A stretch of 64,000 bases of DNA from NCBI GenBank assembly GCA_946406115.1, contig OX291545.1, positions 21,881,153-21,945,152 of the forward strand, read 5' to 3'. The position numbers and the translations under genes are program-made. Shown here in pieces: positions 46,980 through 58,743 of this stretch (its first letter is position 1; each line of letters starts with the position of its first letter). The DNA comes from Apoda limacodes (taxonomy: Eukaryota > Arthropoda > Insecta > Lepidoptera > Limacodidae). The notes beneath the pieces are model-generated. The model worked only from the letters and a program-made list of their open reading frames with translations. It had not been told where the DNA came from and ran no database searches.

Positions 46980-47039
46980 CAAAGCTAAGCAACTTTGGGC
47001 TCACGGTCAGTACTTGGATGGGTGACCGCTTAGCGGCAC
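46980..47039 (+). repeat. 5S rRNA-like segment, copy 2 (duplicated)
   Basis: Identical by reading to copy 1 and part of the 564-bp tandem duplication. Confidence 0.8.
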
Positions 47040-47538
47040 ACTTTTTTTGTTTGTGTTTGTAAATAACGTAAATGGTGGTAGTTACGGAACCCTCGGTGCG
47101 CGAGTCTAACTTGTACTTAGCCGGTTTTTTTTTCAAAGATATTGTTCAGATATAGATAACATTTACATCTTAATGTCTCTGATCATTTGGCAGAAATCTT
47201 TGGGATTTATTTGTAGATGATGAGTTAATAACCTATAATTGTATGTAAAGTAAGAATAACTAGTTAAATAGGTATAAGTACATACCTAACAGTTTACTTA
47301 ATGTAGGAGTTTGTGGGTCGTTTATGTTCCATACAATAGAAACGGTGTTGCATTCAAAACAAGTAGCAGCTTGAGCAAAGCTTAACTAAAATCCTTGACG
47401 CCTATTTCCCAATAAAAGTTAATTCCTTAAAAAAGTGCTCTCTAGCTGTAATATTGGAATTATTTTCCTTGAAAGAAAGAAAATGGTAAAAGTGTGTTTA
47501 ATATTTTGCTGATAATATATTGTGCTTTTTATCTCAAG

Positions 47539-48491
47539 TAAAAATTTATATGTGTTTAGTGATGCTCGTTTATTGTTACAATAATACCGTTAATCAAAGT
47601 TTACAAAATATATTTGTTTTTGTTATAAGCAAGGATACATTCTTATAATACGTAGGATACTTCTTTTCAAACATTTATAATATAGTACCTATAGGTGATG
47701 CGACCTTAGTGCGTCGTACTGCGTTGTTAAAACGCATTTTTATCGTTGCACTAACATGATCTAGCAGCTTTATACAGCTGTAAAGCAAGTGTTTTTACCG
47801 AGTTTCTAGAATTAGATGACAAAATTTGAGACGGAGCTTTGAGCTGCTTAGTCGCTAGATAGATGCTAAGATGTAACTAATGTGTCTGCTCTGACGTGAC
47901 CGTGGGTGGGTGCTTGTCCGTGACCGTGAATGGCGAGTACTTACAGTATTTTATTTTAAATGTATGTTTTGAGGTGCAGTTTCTTTAGGATTTATGCAAA
48001 GGGTTTTTAATGATAAGCGATGTGGTTGCCTAATCTATGAATCGCGTAGGTCTACCTACCTATTGCTTTAAGAAGTAAATATCAAAAAAAGATACATATA
48101 GTTAGGTACAGAACGCTTACTCTACGCGCTCGAGACCCATTCCCCGCACGCATACGTTCCGTACATCCGAGATCGAGGGAAATTCCAAATTGAAAATTAT
48201 GAGCAACGTAGATATATAATATATACAAAACAAAATTTACAATTTTGTTTTTTTAATAGGTACAGATGAGATAATACATAAAAGGGTATCAATTTTTCAT
48301 TTATTGCTTAACAGTTCATAAGTATTTTAACTAACTACGACTTAGCGCCAGAAACATCCGTCACCAGTTCTATCTAGAAAGTTATTTAGGCAACTCATTA
48401 TTTATTGGTGAGAAATTTTACTTAGTAAATTATAAATTGATTGCGTAGGTGTGAAGCAGGTTTGCGTATGTCAGATACGCCAAAAATAAAA
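47539..48491. other. Non-coding stretch
   Basis: AT-rich; nothing recognised between the tandem duplication and the element tail at 48492. Confidence 0.55.
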
Positions 48492-48590
48492 AAGAAAACC
48501 GGCCAAATGCGAGTTGAACTCGCGCACCGAGGGTTCCGTACCGACCACCATTTATGTAATCTTCAAACACAAAGTAAAATTTTATGTATA
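48492..48590 (-). repeat. Tail of a GGGTTCCGTACC/5S-type element
   Basis: The reverse complement reads tttgtgtttgaagattac, ataaatggtggtcggtacgg, aaccctcggtgcgcgag and ends in gccggtttt. This is the tail of the 46.2-kb element without the 5S-like part. The LINE copy at 48611 follows directly. Confidence 0.75.
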
Positions 48591-48610
48591 AGACTAAGTA
48601 ACTTTAAAAA

Positions 48611-51107
48611 AAAATGGCTACAAAAATAAGGAAAAGAGTTTTTTCAGCGGCCGCTCCAGCCACATTTAATGTGGACTTTTGCAACTTTAGGGGTATTCAC
48701 GCAAATTTTAACGCAGTCCACCTCCATCTGGAGACTGCGCAGCCGACCATTCTTTTTCTAACGGAGACGCAGATATCCTGCCCGGCCGACACATCATACC
48801 TTCATTATCCCGGCTACAAACTTGAGCACAATTTTGTGAGTTGTGCCGTTGTATGTATTTTCGTCCGGGAGGATATCTGCTGTCGCCGCCTTCATAACCT
48901 TGAAGACAGGGACCTGTCGATATTGTTGGTGCGCGTAGATTACGGCGGCGACACTCGTATCTATGCCTGCCTATACAGGTCTCATAGCGGTGACACGGAC
49001 GTAACTCGACTCTTCACGCACCTGAGTTTGACGACTGGCAAAGTTCTAGAGCAATATCCCACAGCAGAACTAGTTATTTTGTGGAGACTTTAACGCCCAC
49101 CATCGTGAGTGGCTCAGTTCTCGAACCAATAACTATGGGATATCTGCTCATGAATTTGCTCTGACCTATGGATTATCTCAGCTGGTACTTTCTCTAACGA
49201 GAATACCAGATATAGAGGACAATACAAGCTCCTTACTGGACCTTCTGCTGACTACACGTCCGGACGGATATTCGGTCTTAGTGGATGCGTCTTAAGTCTC
49301 CTCGGACCACTGTTTCGTTCGGACTCAAGTGTCATGCACACAACCGGATCGGGTCTGGGCCAAATAATTGGCGTAGTGTGTGGCACTATAAGTCGGCAGA
49401 TTGGGATGGATTGCGAGAATTTTATGCAGATCTGCTTTAGTTCGGAAGATCCAGACGTCTGCGCAGCCGCAGTCACTGAGACAATCCTCGCTGGTATGGA
49501 ATGCTATTTTCTAACACGCGAGTAGCTGCCGGCGTCAAAAAACGACCGTGGTTTAATGGGCCTTGCAGAGAAGCTAAAATTCTTAAGCAAACTGCATATG
49601 AGGCTTGGACCACGGCTCGTAATAATAAGGATCCGAATATTTCTGAGTTAAAACGCAAATTTAATGCTGCCTCGAGGTTCAGTAAGAAAGCAACTGCCAG
49701 AGCAAAATTCCAATTCATCGGCAAAATAGGTGGGCGACTTGCGAGCTATCCTTCTGGGAGTCGTGCTTTCAGGTCGCTTGCCAAAGCTGCCGAAGGGAAC
49801 TTTTGCCAGTCGTTGTTACCACCACTGCGAAAGACCGATGGTGACTTGGCCCATAGTGCTAAATAGAAAGCTGATCTACTGGGCAGTCTCCTTGCCTCGA
49901 ACTCGAACATGAATGATGACGGCGCTGTACCTACTATACCGTGGTGCGGTAAGACCATGCCGGAAATCTCCATAACACAGGGAGGTCCGGCGGGCGTTGC
50001 TTTCTCTAGACGTTCATAAGTCGAGTGGGCCAGACAGGGCAGTGGTGCTTAAGCAGTGTGCTCCTGAGAGAGTGCTCTCCTACCATACCGTACATCCCGC
50101 AAGGCTCTGTGCTGTCTCCTACACTCTTTCTACTGCATATCAATGACATGTTATCCATCAACAACATGCATTGCTATGCAGATGACAGTACTGGAAACAC
50201 TTATTACACGGGTCGTGCAAACATCCCTCGTTCCGTTGTGGAGGAAAATCGCAAAGAACTTATGTCTTAAATTGAGACCACACTGTCCAAGGTCTCTACC
50301 TGGGGACGGGTAAACTTGGTCCGATTCAACCCTACAAAGACACAAGTCTGTGCGTTCACCGCTAAGAAAACCCCATTCACTGTAGTCCCACAATTCCAGT
50401 ACACTCCCCTCTCCATTTCCAAGAGCAGGGATCCTTGGTATCGACATCTCCAGCGATGTTCAGTTCCGAGATCATTTACAACATAAGGTGAAGCTGGCGT
50501 CCAAAAAAACTAAGTGTACTCAACAGAGCGAGGCAGTACTTCACGTCGGGGCAGAGGTTGCTGCTTTACAAGTCGCAGGTTCAGCCCCATATATAGTACT
50601 GCTGCCATCCTGATACCAGCTTGGACCTTTTGACTTGGTTCAATGACGGGCTGTGAGAATTGTCGACGATCCCAAACTCACTTGCCGTATCGAACGCTTA
50701 AGTCTGAGGAGAGATTTTGCCTTCCTGTGTGTGTTCTACCGCTTGTACAATGGGATGTATTCTGAGGAATTGTTCGAAATGATGCCCACGGCTACTTTCT
50801 ACCATCGCACCGCTCGCCATCGGCAGGGAATTCATTCTCACACTTTAGAACCGAAATGGTCGCGTACAGTGCGGTTTCAGAGAAACTTTCTCCCGCGACT
50901 TGGGTTGTGAAATGAGCTCCCTGCCAAGGTTTTCTCTAAGGACTACAGTATGAGGTTCTTCAAGAAAGAAGTTATTGGATTTTTGAAGGATCGGCAACGC
51001 ACGAGTGATACCCCTGGTGTTGCAAGCGTCCATAGGCTACGGTGACCGCTTATCATCAGGCGGACCGTGTGCTTGTTTGCCAGCTTAGTGGTATAAAAAA
51101 AAAAAAA
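48611..51107 (+). mobile_element. Degenerate copy of the same LINE, plus strand
   Basis: Opens with MATKIRKRVFSAAAPATFNV at 48614, with no GC-rich leader before it, and ends with ttagtggtataa plus an A run at 51095-51107. The endonuclease reads to about residue 157 before a frameshift at GDF (49080). The linker region survives in pieces (KKRPWFNGPC, FQFIGKIGGRLASYPSG). A large deletion near 50090 joins the region after the PDGIP motif directly to PQGSVLSP, removing RT motif A. YADDST follows at about 50175. Several stops and small indels make it inactive. Confidence 0.92.
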
Positions 51108-52905
51108 TGACGTCACAACCACGGTTAATGAACTTCAATCTAAAGTAATCCAACTTAAACCAACTTACCACAAACAACCACAGGTCTTAACATGGTATTT
51201 TGTTTCTTTCGTAGTTTGTACGTCAGCTGTCAATGTCAAATTTTGACTACGGGTCCACTTGATTTAATACGGTAAAAACAAACTTAAACCAAATAAAGCC
51301 GCGGTTTCTTGTAGTCGTGGGCGGGGTACCGAAACTCCAATGTAGCGACATCGGTTTTAACACTGTTGAAACCAACCTCGAGCTTATTGACGTTACACAC
51401 ACCAAAGGGATGTTTGTTTGTGTGACAATGTAACATCAGTTATACTTCTGGTTAGTCCAGCTGTACAGTTATTGAAACACAAATATACTGAATGCAGCCT
51501 AGAAAAATTCTAAAGCTGGTGGCTAATAGCTAGTCGATAGAATCGTACTTATTTTGCTAATCGTTGTCTTTGGGGTGTCTCTGCTAATTTGTCTGTTCTA
51601 AGTAAAATGGTTTAATCGGACTTTAAACATTTTACTCTTTATTTCAGACCACACTCTTGGCGTCACTTCGTCCGCGTAGAATTAAAAAAAAAGAATTTTC
51701 GGGATATTAGCATCACTTCTACGACAGTTAGTTCTCTACTTCCCTGTGAACGGACAAGTAAAATAGGTTCATCCGATTCGAAGATTAGCCCGGGCAAACA
51801 GATAAACATTTTGAAAACTTGTGTTTGGATTTTGTTAACGCGCAAATAACCATATAAACTTAAAAATGGATTCGCGTAATCACAGAGAGACCTTTTGAGT
51901 TTATTAATTTTTAGTATATGCAGTTATGTATATTGTTGTTCTTGCAGGTGTTCTACAACATATTATTAGTTGTTATTTTGCGTTTTTTATGATATGAAAG
52001 TGCCTTAATTATAAAGCTTTGGTCGATTAATGAGCTTGCTGATGTAAAATTGATTGAAAAATTTTAAAATAATCGTTTTATAGAGAATAAGAAATAAAAA
52101 CATCCGCGTTTTTGTGCTTTCTTTACACCTATAGGGAAATTTATGGCTCGGTAAATCCTCGGGTCATAGTAAATGATCTCTCTAGTCTCTTATAAATAAC
52201 TAACACGTAAAAATTGAAAAAAAAAACTGTTAAAGTAGGCATTAATTAGTTGAAGGTTGGTTCTTAAAACAAAATATTGATTTTCGTTCGGAGGTCAATC
52301 AGTTTCTCACGTCCGATTCTTTATATTCTACTAAACAAAGACGTCCTTGCTCGATAACTGTATAGCTACCTAGTAATTTAGATTAAATTTCAAGCCCCTG
52401 GAATGTGTGACCTCCTATGGGTTGCGCAAGAGACGGCAGAAATAAAGTTGTGTGTGGTGGGACGGGGTCTGATGAAACTCCATGACGTATTAGCCACAGA
52501 CAAGGTGTTAAGACGATGTTACATTTACACCTGACCCATTTCAAACATCTGACCCATTTCAAATCCTTCACTTTTAATTATGTTCTAAATCTACGAATGT
52601 GTTTTAAAGTGGATGTTTGTATTTAACGTAGAGGCTAAACTAATTCTGTAAGTAGGATATAAACATTGGAATGGTTAAAGTCAAATGATTAAGAGAAACT
52701 TTTATTTTAGCGAGAAAACACGAGATTGTTAGAAATAATAGATTTTCAATATGTTTGCGATACAGGCATCTTGTACTTACTAGTATTTCCCAAATAAAAA
52801 TAACTAAATACATATCTACTGTTGTTGTGGAAAAAACTAGCGGAGATCATAAATTAATTACTCTTTAAATATCTTGCTTTTCCAAATTTACTCACAACTA
52901 GCTGA
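51108..52905. other. Non-coding stretch
   Basis: No gene. A perfect TGACGTCA lies at 51108-51115, abutting the LINE tail. Confidence 0.55.
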
Positions 52906-53060
52906 CCGGGCAGACGTTGTCCTGCATGATACCGACTGCAGCGCCATCTGCCTGGCTGATTTCTGAATCTAAACCATACAGGGCGCCAGCCGTTTAGGAG
53001 GAGTACAGTGACATACACAAGTACAGTATTTTTTTAATTATATATATATAGATATACAAT
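52906..53060 (+). repeat. CTAGCTGACC-type SINE-like repeat
   Basis: Head aactagctgaccgggcagac, gttgtcctgcatg, then cgtttaggaggagtacagtg and an AT tail with tatatatatagata. Confidence 0.6.
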
Positions 53061-53138
53061 TGAGAACTAAACAAATGATATATAAACTAACAGGTGATTC
53101 GTTTTTTTTGGTTAAGTGATTATTATTGGAAACAAGCT

Positions 53139-53290
53139 GACCTACCGAACGTTGTTTCTTTTTTTAAAACAACTGGCACGCCACCTTTTCTGAAAGGGTT
53201 GTATGTACTTATTCAGAAGCCTTCCCCGGCGTGTGCACAGCAAATTACTAAAATTTCATAACAATAGGTTTACCCTTAGTCACAGAATAA
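53139..53290 (+). repeat. CTAGCTGACC-type repeat, second copy
   Basis: Head acaagctgacctaccgaacg, ttgtttc, then aaatttcataacaataggtt. More decayed than the neighbour at 52906. Confidence 0.5.
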
Positions 53291-54690
53291 TTAATTGTAG
53301 TAAGTACCTACCTTAGTGCGCAAGACTGACTTGCAGTTGACTCATAAAAACCTTGCCACAACAATAACGAACACAACAAAAAAAGAATTATCTAATTTGG
53401 TGCTGTCGTTTGGAAGTAAGGGTGTGACCATTTGTTAATTGGAATACGAGTAAATTAATCTCTTTCTCGCTGGCAAAGGTTAAATGTTGTATGTTTGCCA
53501 CGATAGCAACTTTTTAGGAATCAAAGTTAATACTCCCTTACTATGCTTAGAAGTCGCTCTACGCTTTAGATTAAATTCTAGCCTACTTCTGTAGCTTGGG
53601 ATTTAAAGTCGGCACTTACATCAAAAAACAACTCTGCTTACTTGTTGAACAAATAACTATTTACTTTTACTTTACGGTGTCATTTTATAATTGCATTAGC
53701 AAAATCTTTGCCTCTTGATTTTCGACTTCGTCATTGTTTTCTTCTTGACACAAAGGTTGTCTGAAAGAAATAGCTACATATATATAGCAATAAAATTCCA
53801 TATCTGTAATTATTTTTACTATTGTGGATTAAATTTTTCTGCTAATGGTACTGTGCTAAAGTTACATACCTAATAAATTAACGTGCCTGCTCATAAAAAA
53901 ATGTCATAGTCAAATAAATTTCATGTAACTATAACCGCTTTGATCATGTCATTTTCCTTCAACGTAAAATAACCCGGTTAAAACCGGTTAAATATAATTT
54001 GTAGGCCAACTTCAGAATTAGGTTGAATCAATTAGGTGTAACTCCGGTTATCTTAAAAGCTCACGTCAAAATTAACGCGCTATTTTAAAATAATGATAGT
54101 TATTGGTTATAGTAGCAGAGGTGTCCTCGGTTTATTCTCATATTGCGATGTCATTTTTTATTTCTCACCTTTGATATGTAGGTTTAGATAGGCAGACAAC
54201 CTCCAAATTATGATGAGTTGTTTGTAATTTCACCTTTCAATTTCAATCTAACCAATTTCAATGCTAAGATCCAACGTGACGGAAATAACCCAAACGACTC
54301 GAAGTTCGTCAATTGTATCGTAACTAATTTTACTTTCAAAATGGACAAGCTACTCCTATTTGTATTTTTCGATCTGCGTAAGAATTTGCGACTGGGATTG
54401 GTTTTAAAAGTAAGCTCACTAATCTAGTAATTAGTGTCAATTTTCAATTGTTGTTTTACCATGATAATTACTTTTATTTGTATCTAAATTATTATACTAA
54501 ATGTGTTAACATAAAGTGGCAAACTGTGACTGTGATATGCGGACGGACGAATGGACAAGACAAAACTACAAGGGGTACGTTTTTTCCATTTGGCTGCGGA
54601 ACTTTAAAAAGTTCCGAACTAACCCACAATGGAAAGTCGTATTAGTAAAGGATTGGAGTAGTTAAGTATTTTAATTAAATAACATATTTA
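53291..54690. other. Non-coding stretch
   Basis: Small open frames only (for example 54218-54427) with no recognisable domain. Confidence 0.55.
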
Positions 54691-55160
54691 ACTTCTCTTG
54701 AGAAGTTATTGGAATAGGTCCGAAAATCGAAAATTTTGTGTTTTCTTTAGGTTTCAAGATTTGGAGAATCATTTGCAATCATTTTTAGAGTGATGTCTGT
54801 GTGTGTGTGTGTGTGTACGTATGTATGTATGTATGAAGACATATTTTGGCTATCGATTCCTCAATAACTACTGGACCGAATCGCTCTGATGACATATCAA
54901 TCGATACGCCACGTCATGACTTAGATCTGAAAGGAGTCTGAAATAAATCGGTCGAGCGTTTCTATTTTATCCGTAAAAAACTGACTTTTTTATGCACGCA
55001 ACATAAATTTCATGTATCGAGGGGTAGTAAAGGGTTTTCGAGGGTGCTGATTTCAAATATCAGTATTTTAAAATTCAAAATGGCGGATCCAATGGCGTAA
55101 TTTTTTTTGTTAAAGATTTTTTCTCAAGAGAAGTTGCATGTACGGTACTTGCTGCCGAAC
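54691..55160. repeat. Dispersed repeat with palindromic ends, copy 1
   Basis: The left end acttctcttgagaagttatt and the right end tttctcaagagaagttgcat are mutually inverted. Internal blocks (aggtccgaaaatcgaaa, catatcaatcgatacgccac, cgtcatgactt) are shared with 58393-58743. It holds a (GT)n/(GTAT)n microsatellite at 54799-54835. Confidence 0.7.
54799..54835. repeat. (GT)n/(GTAT)n microsatellite
   Basis: About nine GT steps, then several GTAT steps, inside the 54.7-kb repeat. Confidence 0.95.
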
Positions 55161-55198
55161 CAATTTTCAAAAAAACTAGTTTTTGATAGTTAATAGTG

Positions 55199-55312
55199 GT
55201 TATTGGGAACAATCTCGAGCTATTGGGACTCTGGAATTTGAGACAAAAATGTATGGAAGTCTGACTTAACCTCTCAAAACCCTTGAATGTACTTGCATGA
55301 TTTTTATTGTTT
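55199..55312. repeat. Relative of the 11.1-kb repeat
   Basis: Shares ttattgggaaca.tctcgag, gagacaaaaatgtat and tgaatgtacttgcat with 11139-11245. It starts shortly after the 54.7-kb repeat ends. Confidence 0.6.
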
Positions 55313-57112
55313 GATAGGTGACAGAGATGGTTCTAAACTATGATATGAAGACCTCATTAGCTCATTTTCTACTTGACAAAGATTCTTACCAACTTTTACT
55401 TGTCTAATTGATAGAAATTTTGATTCACTGTTACTTCAGTGGTATTTTCAAGACATGGCAACCTCGAGCTGATGCAGTCTGCAGGATACCCAACTCATCA
55501 GCAACTTGCAGCAAATTATAAATTGAACTGTAGCACTGTACATACATTGTCGCGAAAACGTACGTTCAAAATCATATCATGTGTGACAATTAAAGTAAGA
55601 AAAGAGCTTTTATGGTGTCTGGTATTTTGTTTTTCTTTTAAAAGGTTAGGAAAGACGCCAATACAGCCACAATATGTTTCACACACAGTCTTAAACATCC
55701 TTGGTCATATCATACTTGGTCATAAACCCGCAAAGTGCATTGTTGTACTAAGAAAATCATTAATAAATATGTATTTAAGAAATTGTAGTTTAACTGATCT
55801 AGTAGAATGAGCGGATTTTGACAAGCAAAGTCTTCTATTGCAATTCTGTGTTCCGTGAAGTGGAGACGGAGCGTTGTTCGTAGCGTAACTACTAATAAAT
55901 ACATTAAAAAGTCTAAAATAATAATTAAATAAAAATTAAAACCGCCGACACATAAAAATTTTGTTGGTCCTCTTACTTTATTATAAGTACCCAGTATCCA
56001 TCCATCCAAGAGTCGTCGCGTCGGGGGACTGCTAATTAAATAAAATGAAATTACAATACAAATCAAAAGAAGATTTGTAATTATAAAACTGTAATTTATG
56101 TATTCAACAATAACTAAAATACTTCTTTAGCAGTCCCAGACGGCTCTTAGATTAAAATACTGGGTAAATATAATGAGTGACCACGGTCATTTTTGGCCAA
56201 AGCCGGAAAGGAAACCGAAGCTCATGTCCATCCGTCTGCTTTAACAGCCTAATATTTCCGTCATATGTCCATGAGTTTTAATGAAATTTTACAAGCAGGT
56301 TGTCTTATGTTTATAATGGAATCACATAGAAAATATTGAAAGGGTATACCTTAGATGTTAAAATATGTTTTTTTGCGCACCTCATTAGTTTCTCACCTCG
56401 TTAGTTTTTCTTATGTCTATAATTTTTGAGTTATTGCAAAATTTGACAATACTGTGTCCCCCTCAAAACTTTTGAACCATGTGTTATAAACATCTCAAAA
56501 TAAATATGCAATAAATCCACTTTATCAATACTTCTAATAAAAATTAAGTACACAAGTTTTTGAGATATCCGCGATGATTCTTATGCTACGTAATTTTAGT
56601 TAATGTGTTTTTTTTTTTAAATTTATAATTATTGTAGCAAGAAGCCTGGAGCCTTAAATTTAAATACAGAATTTTGGCTTCGGCTTAATCTTTGGCTGAT
56701 GTTGGTCGAAGCGCTGTATCTGGCCGCAGGTATGGCGAAACCGAATCTTTGGACGGACACTAATGAAATAATTGAGATATGTATTAAATATACCATGACA
56801 CATATTCACGTGTGTCATGTCAAAAGTATAATATCAATATATAAGTTTGATGACTCTTCCTGCCAGTTACTCATTTAATAGCCATGCTCTCATTAATAGA
56901 CACTGGATGAGGCGCTCGGCTCGGCGGCGACGGCGGCGGCACGTTCGGGTTGTATGTGATGCAATAATAAACATATTTGAATTTAATTTAAGGAAATGTT
57001 GTAGCAGTTGATATAAAAAGCTTATTATGAATTATAAGTATTATTTCTCCATTATTGATAATAATCGATGCCATAATTAAATTTGATTAAAAAGTTGCAA
57101 CGTGGAATAGGC
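55313..57112. other. Non-coding stretch with an inverted repeat and a CpG patch
   Basis: Arms at about 55978-56036 and 56123-56172 (sharing acccagtat and gactgctaa blocks) form an imperfect inverted repeat. A short (CGG)-rich patch lies at about 56908-56953. The open frame 55439-55810 has no recognisable family. Confidence 0.45.
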
Positions 57113-57196
57113 CTTTATTGAAGAATCCCACATACTGTAGTTCCTAGACAGAACCTTGGCAGCGCATTCTACAGCCTCAGCGTTCGCGGAAACAAG
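57113..57196 (-). mobile_element. Old LINE fragment, minus strand
   Basis: About 85 bp similar to the LINE C-terminal coding region seen at 35758-35842 (shared blocks include catactgtag and cagcgttcgcgg). Both ends are lost. Confidence 0.7.
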
Positions 57197-58392
57197 CAAT
57201 GACAAAATTACCCAACCATAAACGACAAAAACCGTCGTTGTCGTCAAACTTTATTGCAAAAGTATAAAAATTACGATTGGATTAAAAAGTTCTAATAAAT
57301 TGGAATGACTGGTTACGCTTAATATCAATCTTAAATTTAACTTCGTTACCTAAAAAATCGTCATGATATCAGTCGTCATTTTTTTATCAAAGACAACAGA
57401 TGGTAAAGTGATATGATAACCGTCGAATTCTTTAGTATTGTATATACTAACCTTGCTTCCACGATAATGTTAAATTAAAATGTGATATTTTAAAATCGAA
57501 GAAGCTGAAGAACATAATGGTAAAATAAACAGTTGCATTTGGACGCCTTTGGTGGGAAACCAAAACCCCAAAAAATTATACTAGGAGAGGAAATAAATGA
57601 AAAAAAAAGCCATAGGGCGGAATTTTCGTAGTATATTTCGTATTTTGGCGTAAGTATCGAAATAAATAAAAGTGAAGGCAACACTTTATTTTTGAATCCA
57701 GGAAACATCTTTTTATACCTACCTCGTTATCTGCAGTAGAAAGGGACAATTTCACTCTGTTTCTATCTCGCTGTATTCCATAAAATGGCTTGAAACTATT
57801 TTTATCATTAAGGGGATTTGAGGTCATTATTCTATTTATTTGCGGTTTGCTTAAAAATGAAGTGAATGCAATAGTTTTCTTTACATTTTTTACTATCGAA
57901 CAAAATTCCGATCGTAATGCTGATTTAGGAAATGTCCAATACTAAACAGCATATTGAATATTTTTTTTTTAAGGATTCCGTAGTAGAATGGCAAAAATTG
58001 ACCCCTTTTAGTTTTGTTATGTCCTTTCGTATGCCTTATAATTATTACCCAGTCTCAGCAATGATTCTAATGAAATTTTACGAAAAGGCTTTCTTTCGTG
58101 AACCGCCATTAAATTTTTGTAATTAAAATTTCGAATTTTTTACCATGTTCCGTCATACAAAACTAGGAATAAAAATCATTTTTTCGTACAACTCACTCTG
58201 TGGGACGTTGGAGAGGACTCCAAGAATTCTTAAGTAACTTTTCTCTAAAATGTATAATATTTTTAAATTTTAAAATTGGCTCTCAATTTAAAAAAAAAAC
58301 TATTATTACCTGTTTAGTGAGTACCATACTTACAAAGGGCGCGTTTTATAAGTACTTTAAGTATGTACATATAAAAGGCATATGTCATATTT
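57197..58392. other. Non-coding stretch
   Basis: AT-rich; overlapping small frames without domains. Confidence 0.55.
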
Positions 58393-58743
58393 ACTTCTCT
58401 TAAGGGAGGGAGTTATTATAATAGGTCCGAAAATCGAAATGACTAAATTTGTGTTTTCTTTACGTTTGAGAATCGATTGAGATCGATCATTTTTAGAATG
58501 CACCATGATGTCTGTGTGCGCGCGCGTGTTTGCATGTTTGTGTGTATGTTTGCATTTTTTTGACCAATTTGACTCGTGATCATATCAATCGAAACGCCAC
58601 ATCATGACTTCGATTTGAAAAGAGTTTGAGCAGAGTCGGTCCAGCAGTTTGTTTTTTATGGCTAAAAAGAAGAAAGCGCTTCTTTCAAAGACGCAAAAAA
58701 TATTCTACAGAGAAGTTGCTCGTGCGGTACTTGCTACAGAACT
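58393..58743. repeat. Dispersed repeat with palindromic ends, copy 2
   Basis: Same family as 54691-55160: acttctcttaaggg at the left, agagaagttgctcgtgcgg at the right, and catatcaatcgaaacgccac inside. The middle is shorter. Confidence 0.7.

Larger units (their letters stand above)
46411..47538 (+). repeat. 564-bp direct tandem duplication
   Basis: The 564 bases 46411-46974 recur as 46975-47538. By reading, the copies look identical apart from the first base. The 4-mer caag precedes the first copy and ends both copies, a possible microhomology. Each copy starts with a 5S-rRNA-like segment and ends with ordinary AT-rich sequence, so the duplication extends beyond the mobile element into flanking DNA. 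Confidence 0.95.

Noticed and set aside
46416..47039. Functional 5S rRNA genes
   Set aside because: Only the internal control region is similar; the 5' and 3' thirds of 5S rRNA and its base-paired ends are missing.
55439..55810. 123-aa ORF
   Set aside because: No recognisable domain; an opposite-strand ORF lies within it and codon pattern is unremarkable.
56908..56953. Frame reading GGDGGGTFG, resembling a kinase glycine loop, and sharing cggcacgttcggg with the kinase exon
   Set aside because: Stops lie just before and after, the residues after the loop do not match a kinase, and no splice sites fit. The shared 13-mer is probably CG-rich coincidence.
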